Positions 49,757 through 61,117 of a stretch of DNA of 64,000 bases are shown here, piece by piece (position 1 is the first letter of the stretch; each line of letters starts with the position of its first letter). The stretch covers positions 3,720,001-3,784,000 of the forward strand of contig OY992832.1 in assembly GCA_963921425.1 (NCBI GenBank), read 5' to 3'. The stretch is from Dryas octopetala. Taxonomy: Eukaryota; Streptophyta; Magnoliopsida; Rosales; Rosaceae. The notes beneath the pieces were generated by a model, which was not told where the DNA came from, did not search any database, and worked only from the letters and a program-made list of their open reading frames with translations. The position numbers and the translations under genes are program-made.

Positions 49757-50245
49757 TCAAGACTTGGTATCCTCTCCATGTCTTACGGTCTGGGAAACTT
49801 CAACAAAAATCAGCCTCCCATCAATTATCTGGACAAGTATTAACAAAGACTTAAAATTAACACGACTGAAAGTGATTTAGAATAAACAAAATACGAAAAA
49901 GTAGAAATTACCCTGCCATTCATGGCCTTCAAAGCTTTTTGTGCCTCAACCTCTGACTCGTATGTGACAAAACCGAAACCTTTGGGTCTGTGAGTATTAC
50001 GGTCTATAACTAACCTAGCTGAGCAACAAGTTGGAAAAATCACAAAGCTAAAACCAATCATTTATTTCCATAAAATTAAAGAAAAAGGAATTGGAGAAGA
50101 TTAATATGCAATTTAAACATACCTTCTGTAACATTTCCAAAAGGAGAGAACAACCTCTTGAGGTGTTCATTAGTAGTGTATGATGATAATCCTAAACAAC
50201 AAAGCCAAGAATCAAATCAAGGGTTTTGAACAAAACCCCAAACAT

Positions 50246-50287
<42 letters not shown>

Positions 50288-50324
50288 TGCTGACAAATAG
50301 CTGCGAGGTTAATCTTTTAGCCAT
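49757..50324 (-). CDS. Small single-RRM protein B
   Basis: Minus-strand exons 50324-50288, 50191-50123, 50018-49912 and 49828-49757 join to 285 bases, 94 aa. It starts MAKRLTSQLFVSRLSSYTT and has little room for a presequence. RNP2 is LFVSRL and RNP1 is KGFGFVTY. The RRM ends IIDGRLIFVEVSQ, and a short tail HGEDTKS follows. It resembles plant small organelle RNA-binding proteins (inferred). The first donor is A|GTACTC, directly followed by a (CT)n tract. The second and third exons are 69 and 107 bases, as in RRM gene A, so the two genes are likely paralogues facing tail to tail. Confidence 0.85.
50252..50284. repeat. (GA)16 microsatellite in intron 1 of RRM gene B
   Basis: It fills about a third of the 96-nt intron and touches the 5' splice site (donor at 50287-50286), so its length sets the spacing inside the intron. 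Confidence 0.95.
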
Positions 50325-50700
50325 CTCTGTGTCAACCCAAATCCCAGATATTTGTTGGGGATTCCTTTGGCTTGGTCTAAAGGCTGCAGGGCTATTGAAT
50401 TCTGAAAATATGGGGAAGAGAAGGGAGTTGCAGAAAAACTAGCTTGCTATGGTCTTGAGCATGAGTTGGGTTGCTTAATGCGAGTCTTGCTGGACTCCCC
50501 TCTGGCCCAGATTCAGAAGGAGCAATTCGATGACACCAGTGGTGTTGCAGGCCCAGATTAGTGTGGAGTTAGCTTTCCATGGGCCTCTTGACCCCTCTCC
50601 GCCCAAAATTAGGAATAAGTGTGTGCATTGTAGGCCTAATATCAACATTAGCCATTAAAGAAATAGGACCAGAAAAGCAGGGACGGATCCAGCATTTAAG
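50325..50700. other. 5' flank of RRM gene B
   Basis: Promoter-side sequence of the minus-strand RRM gene running into the F-box relic. No distinct element was recognised. Confidence 0.45.
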
Positions 50701-51046
50701 TTTTCTGTCCTCAGTTTCCTCCCTTTGGGTGAAGAACCAGTTGTCGTAGCTACCTATAATGACTTAGTCTTGTGTTGCGCAACCGAGTACTATCAACGTG
50801 ATTACTACATCTGCAATCCATACACGAAACAATGGGTTGCTCTTCCTCCCACCCCGCAATGCCACGAGTTAATCCTACAGATCGAGGGAGACAAATCCTT
50901 GCAATTCATGGCGAGAGTGAGTTGTATCATCTCCACAAGGATTAACCTTTCATTTTGATAGAGCACGGAGGGTTGGCGTCGCTTACCATGGAAAGTTGTA
51001 TTGGATAGATTCTGGTGGCTTTATTTTTAGGCGTTATTGATAAGCC
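50701..51046 (+). pseudogene. F-box gene fragment
   Basis: Similar to the middle of the intact F-box gene at 52386-53774 but on the opposite strand. FSVLSFLPLGEEPVV matches FSLLSFLPLDEEPVV. QRDYYICNPYTKQWVALPP is identical. The parent segment between QCH and the GDKSL-like block (parent GNKSLHF) is deleted. Near 50915 WRE is followed by TGA, where the parent has Leu, then VVSSPQGL continues. The last match is RVGVAYHGKLYW. The F-box itself and the C-terminal part are missing. Confidence 0.85.
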
Positions 51047-52385
51047 GGAAGAACGCACTGGAAGAAGTATCTTGGTATTGTCATGTGGAACATTCGTACA
51101 AAAACCTCAATCAGGATATATCAAAGGAAGAGGCCAGATTCTCATGTCTACTATTCGCATTCGCATTCGTTATATGGCTTCTCATTTGTGCTCCCTTGGT
51201 TTCCCACACCGGTTCCTAGGTTACTGGCTTAATTATGTACTGCAATTGTTTGTTTGTTTTTTGTTTTGCTGAGATTTACATACTAAGATAAATTAATAAT
51301 TTTTTAAAATCTTTCATTCTGTCTTTGAATCCACATTATAAGTCATATATAATTGAGATTATGAGATCCCACTCAAAAGTTGCAAGATTCAAATATCCCA
51401 TTTTCTAAGATTTGTAAGAAAAGCAACTACTGCAGTTGGGTTTGGAAAAGCAAGTACTGCGGTTATATATGTGAGGACCAATACATTCAACGATTGCTGA
51501 GTTAACCTGGTCTTTCTTAAACTACAGAGCTACTTCAATTTCTCTTTCTTCTTTTTATTTATTTAGAATGAACAAATAAAAATGGACTTGTATTTGTGAG
51601 AGGGGGTTGGAGGAGTTTCTCCAACAAGAGACCGGGGCAAGAACTTCATCATATGAATTAATGTGAAAGATTTCATCTCATTTGAGTTTGACAGCAATTG
51701 GGACAGAATCGACTAATAGGAAAAAAAAAAAAAAACCAGATTAAGAAAAAATTAACATTGATGTAAGGCAGGATCGAGTCATTGATTCACAAGTGGGTAT
51801 TTCTTTGGTTGTGATTGCTCTCTCTTCTTTTATTCTATGCGAGAGAGAAAATCTTCCATGTCAGAGGAGTTTTAAATCAGTTTTATACAGAGATGGGGTG
51901 AAGACGGTAAGTATGAGAAAGTGATCAAGGGTAGTTTGCCTCTGCACACAAATTAATCTATCTTAAGGAAACATGGAGGTCATGCATCGCAACAAATAAA
52001 TTTTTAAAAAAATAAAAATAAATGTAGAATGAGTAATTTATGATCTTAATTCTAATGTTTGACATAATTTAGTTTTGAAGAATCCATCATCATTATAACA
52101 TATACTAAGTTGCACCCTCATCTAACAAGATTTGAAGATTCTTACACATTTTCAAAACCCATATATGCTGAAAAAAATGCAATCATAACAGTGTTGGCAA
52201 ACAAAAAATTGCCATTGTTGTGAAAGTCTTCCACAACAAACATACAGCTCTTCCCCCGAAATCCGTTGTTCCCCTAGTGCACAGGGATCAGTATTGTTGA
52301 AAATTGAAATCTATAATTTATATAAAATCAAGCTGAATACACACGACTGGAAAGAAACCTCAGCAGAAAAGAAGACAAATTGCAA
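51047..52385. other. Spacer with first direct repeat
   Basis: Holds one copy of a roughly 260-bp direct repeat (listed separately) and the 3' flank of the F-box gene. No gene was recognised. Confidence 0.5.
51681..51938 (+). repeat. Direct repeat, left copy (about 258 bp)
   Basis: Starts TTTGAGTTTGACAGCA and ends AGGGTAGTTTG. It matches 55060-55323 with scattered changes and small indels, for instance GGACAGAATCGACTAATAGG in both. The pair brackets the intact F-box gene. No terminal features of an LTR were confirmed. Confidence 0.9.
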
Positions 52386-53774
52386 TTAAGCTAATACTCT
52401 AGGAACTGCTGTGGGACAAAATGGGAGCACAAATGGGAAGGTATATATCGTGTGCAAATCGTAGACATCACTATCTGGACTCTTTCTTTGATATATAATT
52501 GATGAGGTATGTGTACAAATGTTCCACACCACAATGTCTCCATCCACACTTAAATAAATAACACCCTCAGATTCAGGGTCCAAACCTACCACCCTCGACC
52601 ATTTGTCTTTCGCTACCCGTTGAGCAAAAAATAGATTTTCCGAAGCCAATTGGTCCACGCGAACACTGTGTATCAAGCACCACTTCAACTTCAATTCGCC
52701 TCCATCAATCTGCTGCTCCTCCTCCTTCTCCTCTTCCCTCAACTCCCAAACACACAGAGTATGACATGGCCAATTGCCCAAAATTTGCTGGCACGTCCGC
52801 AGACACCCTTGAAACACATGTAGGAGCCCAACAATACCACAGCCATCTACAGGGTTATTGACAAAGCAACAAAAATATTTATGATCAATAATATGATCAC
52901 CAATACGAGTACTAATACCGGTGGTGTTCACATTGTTGATCGACGGGTCCAACCTTAAAAGACGGCCACGATTATCTGGCCAATACAACATTCCATTGCA
53001 AGCGACGCCAACCTCCCGAGCCCTATTAAGATTAAATTTTAACCCTTGCGGAGATGATACAACTAACTCTCGCCATTCACCAGTTTCTGAAGAGAAGATC
53101 TCCATCTCAAAATGCAAGGATTTGTTTCCCAGTGTAGGAATTCGCACAACCTTGCACCTCATGTACTTATGGTAGGGCTCGTCGCAGATGAATCCCACCG
53201 TTACGAACTGGTGGCATTGCCGGGGGGGAGGAAGAGCAACCCATTGCTTCGTGTACGGATTGCAGATGTAGTAATCCCGTTGATAAATCCGGGTTGTGCA
53301 GCACAAGAGTAAGTCATTATAGGTCGCTAAAACAACTGGTTCTTCATCCAAAGGAAGGAAACTCAGCAAAGAAAACCTGCGTACTAGTGTTTTGAAAGGG
53401 CCCGGATGAGGCTCAGAGAACATGGTAAAAATTCCCCATTTGGGTTTGGGTTTGGGTTTGGGTTCGTTTTTGCGTCGTATTATGCTTCTGTGGTCGGCAT
53501 GGAACAAGAGAGTAGGCGTTTGGAGATGAAGAAAGCGAGGAAGAAAACAACGATTGGAGATGAGAGTGAACCAGTATTTGGACACGCACTTGCATTGAAC
53601 AACGACTTCGCGAGGAAGTCGACAAAGGATTTCAACCACTAGAACGTCAGGAAGATCATCAATATAAATCCCCGGTGATCTTCTTGATGATGATGATGAT
53701 CTCATAACTTTTTTGTCATGAACAGAGGCCAGTGCTCCAAGGGCAGCACCACTCTCACCACCTCTCACGGTCAT
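52386..53774 (-). CDS. F-box protein
   Basis: Likely substrate receptor of an SCF ubiquitin ligase. Single exon, 462 aa. The F-box spans about residues 37-80 (IDDLPDVLVVEILCRLPREV, then CKCVSKYWFTLI). The rest resembles the F-box-associated domain, with YICNPYTKQWVALPPPRQCH, FSSETGEWRELVVSSPQG and KWCLIHSVRV. No kelch or LRR repeats. A (GGGTTT)n-type run at about 53443-53466 codes EPKPKPKPK. The first Met is taken; Met24 (MRSSSSSRRSPG) is an alternative that keeps the F-box. It is flanked by direct repeats, and a broken relative lies at 50701-51046 on the other strand. Confidence 0.88.
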   Translation of the reverse strand: MTVRGGESGAALGALASVHDKKVMRSSSSSRRSPGIYIDDLPDVLVVEILCRLPREVVVQCKCVSKYWFTLISNRCFLPRFLHLQTPTLLFHADHRSIIRRKNEPKPKPKPKWGIFTMFSEPHPGPFKTLVRRFSLLSFLPLDEEPVVLATYNDLLLCCTTRIYQRDYYICNPYTKQWVALPPPRQCHQFVTVGFICDEPYHKYMRCKVVRIPTLGNKSLHFEMEIFSSETGEWRELVVSSPQGLKFNLNRAREVGVACNGMLYWPDNRGRLLRLDPSINNVNTTGISTRIGDHIIDHKYFCCFVNNPVDGCGIVGLLHVFQGCLRTCQQILGNWPCHTLCVWELREEEKEEEQQIDGGELKLKWCLIHSVRVDQLASENLFFAQRVAKDKWSRVVGLDPESEGVIYLSVDGDIVVWNICTHTSSIIYQRKSPDSDVYDLHTIYTFPFVLPFCPTAVPRVLA

Positions 53775-53810
53775 GGGGGCAAAAACTTGGAGAACTAACT
53801 GATATCCATC

Positions 53811-53844
53811 TATATATATATATATATATATATTAATATATATA
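53811..53844. repeat. (AT)n microsatellite
   Basis: About eleven TA units, a TTAA break, then a few more. It lies about 40 bp upstream of the F-box start codon. Confidence 0.9.
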
Positions 53845-54068
53845 GCTAGGGTTCTTATCTGTGGTTATATATTAAAAAAAAAAAAAAAAGAATTAAAGGA
53901 AATTTCTAAAATTTTATTAAGTGATGGATGAGCATGGTTAGTAAATTAATCTTGGGTTCTACGGTTCTACCATCCTTGAATAAGTGAATGACTTCTACTA
54001 ACAATTTTATTTTTCTTTTCTCTTTTTGTCACCCTAAGTCCTAACAATTTCTTATCCTACAAAAAAAA

Positions 54069-54565
54069 GGCTTTTTTACTCAAATATCACTTGAATTACA
54101 GAGAGTGTGCTCAAATACCATCCAAATTTTTTTTTTTGTTAATTTACCACTTGAACTTTCACATATTGGCAAATCTATCACTTACCGTCACTTTAATTAA
54201 ATTTTTTGTTTATTTTAAGGGTAGTTCTGTCAATTCATATGATAAAAGCACTTGAAATATTGAAAAAAAAAAAAATTAAGTAAACCGACTAAAAAAAAGC
54301 CTTTAAGGGTATTTTATTTTTCTATTTTTAAGTTTTTTTATAATTATATTTTAAAAATAGTTTTTAAAATAATATTATTTTTTTATTGTATTCATGGACA
54401 AAATGGGAAGTTTGAAAATTTTTTTGATGATTTAATAGAAAAATGGATGTCAGGTGATAAATTAGCACATATTGATAACTTTAGGTGGTAAATTGGCAAG
54501 AAAAAAATTTGGATGATATAAGAACACACCTCCTATAATTCAAGTGGTATTCGGATAAAAAAGCC
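54069..54565. mobile_element. TIR element (MITE) between 15-bp direct repeats
   Basis: The left end GGCTTTTTTACTCAAATATC and the right end, read in reverse as GGCTTTTTTATCCGAATACC, then CACTTGAATTA in both, form inverted repeats of about 30 bp. A-runs adjoin both ends. Perfect copies of TCCTAACAATTTCTT lie outside at 54039-54053 and 54582-54596. No coding frame. Confidence 0.78.
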
Positions 54566-55059
54566 CAAAAAAAAAAAAGGCTCCTAACAATTTCTTTTGT
54601 TTAAAATTTTGTGGTTGGACAAACAAGACCACAAAAGTTTTCTGTGCCTTTCAGTTTTAAATCTCATCACCTTCTAAAAAAAACATGCTGCAATCCATGC
54701 CTCCTAAAGAAAGAGATGACATTATGATATCAACATTGACTTTAATGATCTATCAGAATTCAGAAAGGCTAAAGCCAGCATGGCTTCAATTCTATCATAA
54801 CATCACTTCAACGGATTCTTCTTTTTTTTTTTTTTTTTTTTTATGTCAAGCTTCAACGTATTTAAACACCAACTCAATTCCCATTCAGTCCCACCACCTC
54901 ACCCTCCACCTTCAAACCAAGTGCACAACATATGTTTGCCAAAATGGAAATTAATTCAAACACAAACTCCTCCAATTACCCAATACCCATAGTGCTTCTC
55001 TCCCACCCTTCAACTCCCTAACTACGTGACAATAGTTTCTTTAATCATCACTGGCTACT

Positions 55060-55323
55060 TTTGAGTTTGACAGCACTTGGGACAGAATCGACTAATAGGG
55101 AAAGAAAAAAACAGATAAAGAAAAAATTAACATTTATGTAAGGCAGGACCGAGTCATTGATTCTCAAGTGGGCATTTCTTTGGGGTTTTGATTGCTCTCT
55201 CTTCTTTTATTCCATGTGAAGGAGAAAATCTTCCATGTCAGAGGAGTTTTAAATCAGTCTATACAGAGATGGGGAGATGGGGAGAAGACATTAAGTATGA
55301 GAAAAGTGATTGAGGGTAGTTTG
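55060..55323 (+). repeat. Direct repeat, right copy (about 264 bp)
   Basis: Partner of 51681-51938 in the same orientation. It has an extra GGGGAGAT-type unit near 55270. Homology starts at TTTGAGTTTGACAGCA and stops after AGGGTAGTTTG. Confidence 0.9.
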
Positions 55324-55745
55324 AAAGTTGAAATAATAAAAATCAGAGAAAGAACAAAATTTACTGAGGGGAGTGTGAGAGTTCATATTGGGCGCCTCTG
55401 TCGACATTAAATAATTAAAACATTAAAGTCACCAATTAGATAATCACTCTCCTTGTTGCATGTCAGGAATCAGACATAAATACAGTAGAGCTTTCAACTA
55501 AGTTATCTACAGATCCGAGGTGGTATCTTTCCCATACCTGCATGTAATATTGTAAATGTACAAGCTTAATGTTAAAATATATCCATATTAACAAGCCAAG
55601 ACCCCGTATAGAAGAGAGCAAATTTAGAACTAGATGATAAGCTATCCAGTGCATATGTGAAATAAACAAAACCTACAAACTCCAGATAATGCATCCAACA
55701 ATATAATTCATAAATGATAAAGTAAACATACCTCTTCGCACTACA

Positions 55746-56678
55746 TTAATCCCGCAAGGAATAAGTTTGAGGAGCAAGCTCAGTTAACCAGAAATAATCG
55801 ATTCTAGTTGTGTTGCGGATGTATTTTTTTTCAGTTTCAACAAGTTCATCGAAAACTATGCACTCCGGTTTTTCCCGGAACAACAGAGAAGATGAAGATG
55901 GGTGGATGTGAACGACCAGTTCATTCACCTGACCGTTTGCTAAAGTCCTGTCATTTTGTTAGGTAATTGTGAGAGGCTTATATGACAAAAAGAGAGAAGA
56001 ATTAAATAATAAAACATAAAAAGGACAAACATATGAGAAATGTGGATCCTCATGACCTACAATTGAGATCTGCTAAGACCTGGAACTTAAAGAACTCCAA
56101 TAGAATTTCAAAACTTGGCAAGGTAAGTTCAAGACCTGTATGTTCCATCTGGCTGCTTTAAAGCTACATTGAGAAAGAAAGAAGCAGCAAGACATCTTCG
56201 AAACTGAAGCATGTCGTCCCCGCAAGAGGCAACACGAAGACCCATTTGTTCAACATTTCCTCGAAGTTGGCTGCAAAAAAAAAAAAAAAACACCTGTCAA
56301 GTTTAGAATAGCTAATTTGTAGGTTCTACACCATGAATAAACATACATATCTTCCTAAAGGGCAGCAACAAATCTAGTGTGAGACCAGCATTAATATTTG
56401 TATACCTCTACAAGGAATATTAATAGCAAACCTGTGAATGTCACGAGCATGCCTCAGGGAGCGACTATCAATGAAATTTTCCTTGCACCATTTCCTGAGA
56501 ATTTTTTCATGGTTCTCTGTACTAAGACTTGATCTCTTCTCAAAAACCTCATTAGACGCTCGATATACATTAACTAAAGTGAGGTGGTCTCCCTCTGGAC
56601 TTTCAAAGCATTTCCTTGCCATTCTTGCCTGCCAACAGGATATATATAACACTTTTAACTTTAAATAAAAGCAGTATT

Positions 56679-56748
<70 letters not shown>

Positions 56749-59700
56749 GGGGGTGGAGAAACAAAAATGTAAGTACACTAGTATGGTAAAGCAACAACAT
56801 TAAGAAGCAACAGTTCGCCATATTGAGAAATCATAAAAACAAGTGAAAACAGGGAATACCAATTCAAGAATGGAATGTTAAACCACCAATGCCTTGCACT
56901 AAACACCAACTTCATTTTCTTGAATAATGTGACAACCCTTGCCTAGATTGGTGTTTTTAATAGCAGTTGACTCTCATCAAACCCATCCACATGATTTCCA
57001 TTCTTGACTTTTTTCTGCTTCTACTTATCAAAAAAATAGTCTATCTCACTTGAACCATCTTAAATATATACAAGATTGTTTGCAGAAAGCCAACACCTAA
57101 TGGATTTATTGCTTACAGAGCCTCATTGCGAATAAATATTTTGACAAATAACTCACTAAGTTACTTCCATTTTAATTTCGATCTACATAATCTATCAGAA
57201 ATTAACAGGAGACATATAGGTATTCATGCACAAATACCTCTTCTGATTTCTCACTGGGAGAGAAAAATATAGATTTTACTGAGAGCATTGCAACAGTTAT
57301 CAACATCTCTTCCAGGCAATTGAATTCACTTGACAGGATTAGAGCTTTTGAATAAATAGGGTCTAAGGGAAGGCGAGCCATGTGAAGTCCAACTGGATTT
57401 GACAGTTTAAACTCATCTGTTAATGCACCTAGCAGGATCAATTGTTCCAGTGCGTTTATAAAAGACTGCCTGTTCAAAGGTGAAATAGTAACATTTATGA
57501 TAATTCCTTTAATAGATAACAAAACAAATATTTATTATAACTAAATTGCTTGAAAAAATTCATTAAAGTAGCAATTGCTTTCCACCATCACAAGTTCCAA
57601 AAGGCATCAGGGCATCACCAAAGGGAAACAAAAGGAGACAAAACCTATTTAAGATTTTACCTTGAAGGTTTTTCTATGAAGTCAAACCCAGTCACATCAT
57701 CAACACCCAGAGCCTTAAGTTGCAAAATGATATTAGAGAGGTTACACCGCTTGATCTCCGGCTTTGTCGAATCCTCAAGTTTCTCAAATTCATTCTCTGG
57801 GTAGAGGCGGAAGCACTTCCCCGGTCCTTCTCTCCCTGCACGCCCACTGCATAACAGAAATATCATTAGAAAAAATTATTTGTTCTTAAGCATGAGTTCA
57901 AATACCCATGCTAAAATGGATTATGAGCATAATTTAACGATATGATATTACACTGTTTAAAAGTGTTCACAAAATAAGCTTCCCAAGAAATCCAAAAAAT
58001 TTTTAGAATATGATTACAAGAAATAATTGATAATTTTTTTTTTTATTCCTCTTAACTGATATTTGGATTAATAAGAATTCTTCTTGGTAGGTCCCCCCAA
58101 AAAAGACCAGCTGTGCCTACCTCCTCTGAAGAGCCTGTGCTTTTGAAATTGGAACAACAATCAAAGATTCCAACCCTTTGTTCGGATCATAGAAGCGGGC
58201 TTTTACAAACCCAGGATCTATAACATACTTGATTCCAGGTATTGTCACTGACGTCTCAGCAATATTTGTTGCCAATATTACCTAACAGAATTAGAGAGTA
58301 CCCAAACGAATATCGTCAAGTTCATGAAATTAACAACTTTAGATATACACATATGTGAGAGACACAAACAAAAGTGTAGAGAACTAGAAGAATCTCAAAA
58401 TTTATAATTGTCACAGAAAAAATTCCGTGAATTAACCAACCAGCAGCTGCAGTAAAAAGAATTCATTATGACCAGGGTTTCCAAAATCATAACAACATGA
58501 ACATGTTTCCCAGTATACAGACCATGGGTTTGACCACAATTTTATTTGTTTTTTCGGTTTTTAAAAATTGTGTAGGGATATTTGTAATAAAAAAAAAAAT
58601 ATTTAAAGGGGTCAAGTGACCATATTGGGGCTATTATGCCAACCATCACAATACATCTGAGTGCTACCTATCAGTAAAAGTTACCTTACGAAACCCAGGA
58701 GGGGCTGGTACAAAAACTCGCATTTGCTGTTCCGATGGAAGAGATGAGAATATAGGAACAGCTAATAGTTTTTTACTGTTTTCTGGTAGCTGCTTAAGTC
58801 TTTCTTTGACAAGTCTTTCTACAGATTCAATTTCTTCTTGACCCGTCAAAAATACGAGTATATCACCAGGGTCCTCCTCCAGATGAATCTAATGGCACAT
58901 AGATACATATATAAGAACAAGAACGCTATTTAGGGATCACCATTAAGTTCTAATGACTACTTAAAGTGCTTCAATAATTCCAAAGTCAATTTAAGTCAAG
59001 ATAAGGAGAAAGGCTATTCCCAACAATGAGAACTGATTAATAGGGGATAAAATTGATTAGCTTGACTAAGTTATAAGCATTGCATACAAGAAAATTTCAA
59101 AAAAAAAAAAACAGAGGAGAGTAAGAAAGAGAAACTGGGGAAGTTATCAAGTTTTTTATAAAAGAGAAAAAGAAAAAGAAATAACATATAGATTCATAAG
59201 GTATACAAAACAGATGCTGTGCACACACAAGCTAATGACGAAATTTTTTTAAAACCATACTTTCTGACTGTTTTTGGCTTTCCTAAATTCAACTCTATTT
59301 GTATATTCCTGCTAGGCTGCTATTAAAGGATCATTCTTTTGTATAGTCTACTGTTTTAGCCCTATACTTGTGTTATGAAGAGCCTCTAGGAGAAGAATAA
59401 AATATTCTAAAATTCCAAAAATTTCAAATGAATTGGCAAAAGAAACTGAAACTTTAATCAATCATAAACTTAAATCGACTTACAACTTGCAAGAAAAAGT
59501 TTGCTTAAACACCGACAGACAAAGAGCACTAAATACCTGAAATAAAGTAATTAATGAAGCATCTAAATAATCTGATTCAGGGTGATGACTATAAAATATA
59601 TCCACTGGAAACTGTCGCCCTTGGATGTGAACAGCTCTTGCACCACCAAAGTATTCGGAGAAAATTTGTGCATCCAAGCTGGCAGACATGATAATTAACT

Positions 59701-61117
59701 TCAATGGGTTTCTTCCTTGGCATTGCTTGAGAACACCGAAGCACTGAGCACCGCTTACTGTCTCCAACTGCATATCATTACTTTTTCTCTTGTTCATAGT
59801 ATTTTGGTGGTTATTGACTGATTTTGACCTTGCATTTTGTACATTTTTCAGCAAGCCTAGCAACACATCAGTGTGGACAGTCCTCTCATGAGCTTCATCA
59901 ACAATGATAACTGAATACCTAGAGAGATATGGATCCAATAGTGCTTCCCTGAAAGTGCACCAAACATTATATCAGTGAAGGAACATTTGTGAATTATGAT
60001 GAAGCATGATAGGTACACATATTAAGCCTCCTAAGCCATGCAACAGATTTAAAAATTGAACCTCCTTGTCCATGTCCATAGATTCCTATCTGCTTCCCAT
60101 ATTTATCTCATTTCTTCTTGTCCCATATTAACCACTGAACCACTTATATTTGTTTTCAGCAGATGTTATCTGAAAAGGCCCATAAGTACATTTTTCAATT
60201 TTTTTTAAACAACTGTCCTTGCATATGCCACCATTGATTTTAAAGTATTTAATGAAACTTCTAGAGGAGAATATTGGAGAGTAAACATATAGTCTAACAG
60301 AGTTGTATATAGATTTTACCTCAGTAGCAATCCATCTGTCATGTACTTAATCCTGGTTGAACTAGAGGTCACATCCTCAAATCTGATGGAGTAACCAACC
60401 TTTTCACCCAAATTAACACCACATTCCTCAGCAACGCGTTTTGCGACACTCACAGTACCCACACGCCTAGGTTGAGTTACCCCAATGAGTTTCCCATTTC
60501 CGCAAAATCCAGCATTGTACAAAAATTGGGGTAATTCTAAAAAACATATCACAGGAAAGCACTATTAAGTTGAAAGCTCAGCACTAAAACATCCTTTGCA
60601 TAAAATCAAAATAATATGGAAAGCAGGAACATAGATACCTACACATAAATAGATACATATACATATATAATAGAATCTAACATGTTGCAAAGATATAATA
60701 AAACATACGCGTTGTTTTTCCACTTCCAGTTTCACCAACAATAATCAAAGTATCATGTTTCTGAACCTCCTCGACGAGCCGTTTCTCAGCTAATAATCAA
60801 ATAACACCAATATTACACCGCTAAGAAAAACATAAAACAGAAACATAATGATTATTTAGTAAATAGTATCAGCTACTACCAGAGGCGATTGGGAGAGACT
60901 TCCTGTGCTGCGCAAGCTTTTGCCTCCTTTCTGTTTTTTTGGTCAATAGCTTTTGCCTCCTAAAATTAAAATCACACAATTTAACAAACAATCTTTTTCC
61001 GGAGTATCTGAGCAACCAAACTGCTTACTTGGCAAAGGAGGCATCAGATTTGCGATTGTCATCGGAGAAGTTACGCTTGAGGCTTTTCGTAGAGTAGTTG
61101 AGCCGTCCTTGAGCCAT
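55746..61117 (-). CDS. DEAH10: DEAH-box RNA helicase, DEAH10/RID1-like
   Basis: Nuclear helicase of the DEAH/RHA family, linked to pre-mRNA splicing. Twelve exons: 61117-61029, 60959-60880, 60789-60709, 60536-60320, 59948-59537, 58888-58685, 58281-58121, 57846-57661, 57469-57238, 56628-56432, 56270-56136 and 55947-55746. They join to 2196 bases, 731 aa (Arabidopsis RID1 about 717). All motifs are intact: I GETGSGKT (residues 75-82), Ia [59 protein letters not shown]2 and OB-fold parts follow, ending QTYSLRD. The long family-specific insert between DEAH and SAS is present. Exon 10/11 gives HSQLRG where relatives have Arg before Gln. A retroposon-free gene. Confidence 0.95.
56679..56745. repeat. 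Compound (GT)12(GA)21 microsatellite
   Basis: Lies in helicase intron 9, about 50 bases before the intron's 3' splice site (minus-strand sense: CT run, then CA run, then exon 10). It could affect branch-point spacing. Confidence 0.93.

Larger units (their letters stand above)
53775..55745. other. F-box 5' flank, MITE and second direct repeat
   Basis: Contains an AT repeat (53811-53844), a TIR element and the second direct-repeat copy, each listed separately. The remainder is AT-rich without recognised genes. The stretch 55324-55745 is the 3' flank of the helicase gene. Confidence 0.5.

Noticed and set aside
51681..55323. An intact LTR retrotransposon bounded by the direct repeats
   Set aside because: No gag or pol frames, primer-binding site or TG...CA ends were found; the interior is an F-box gene on the minus strand.
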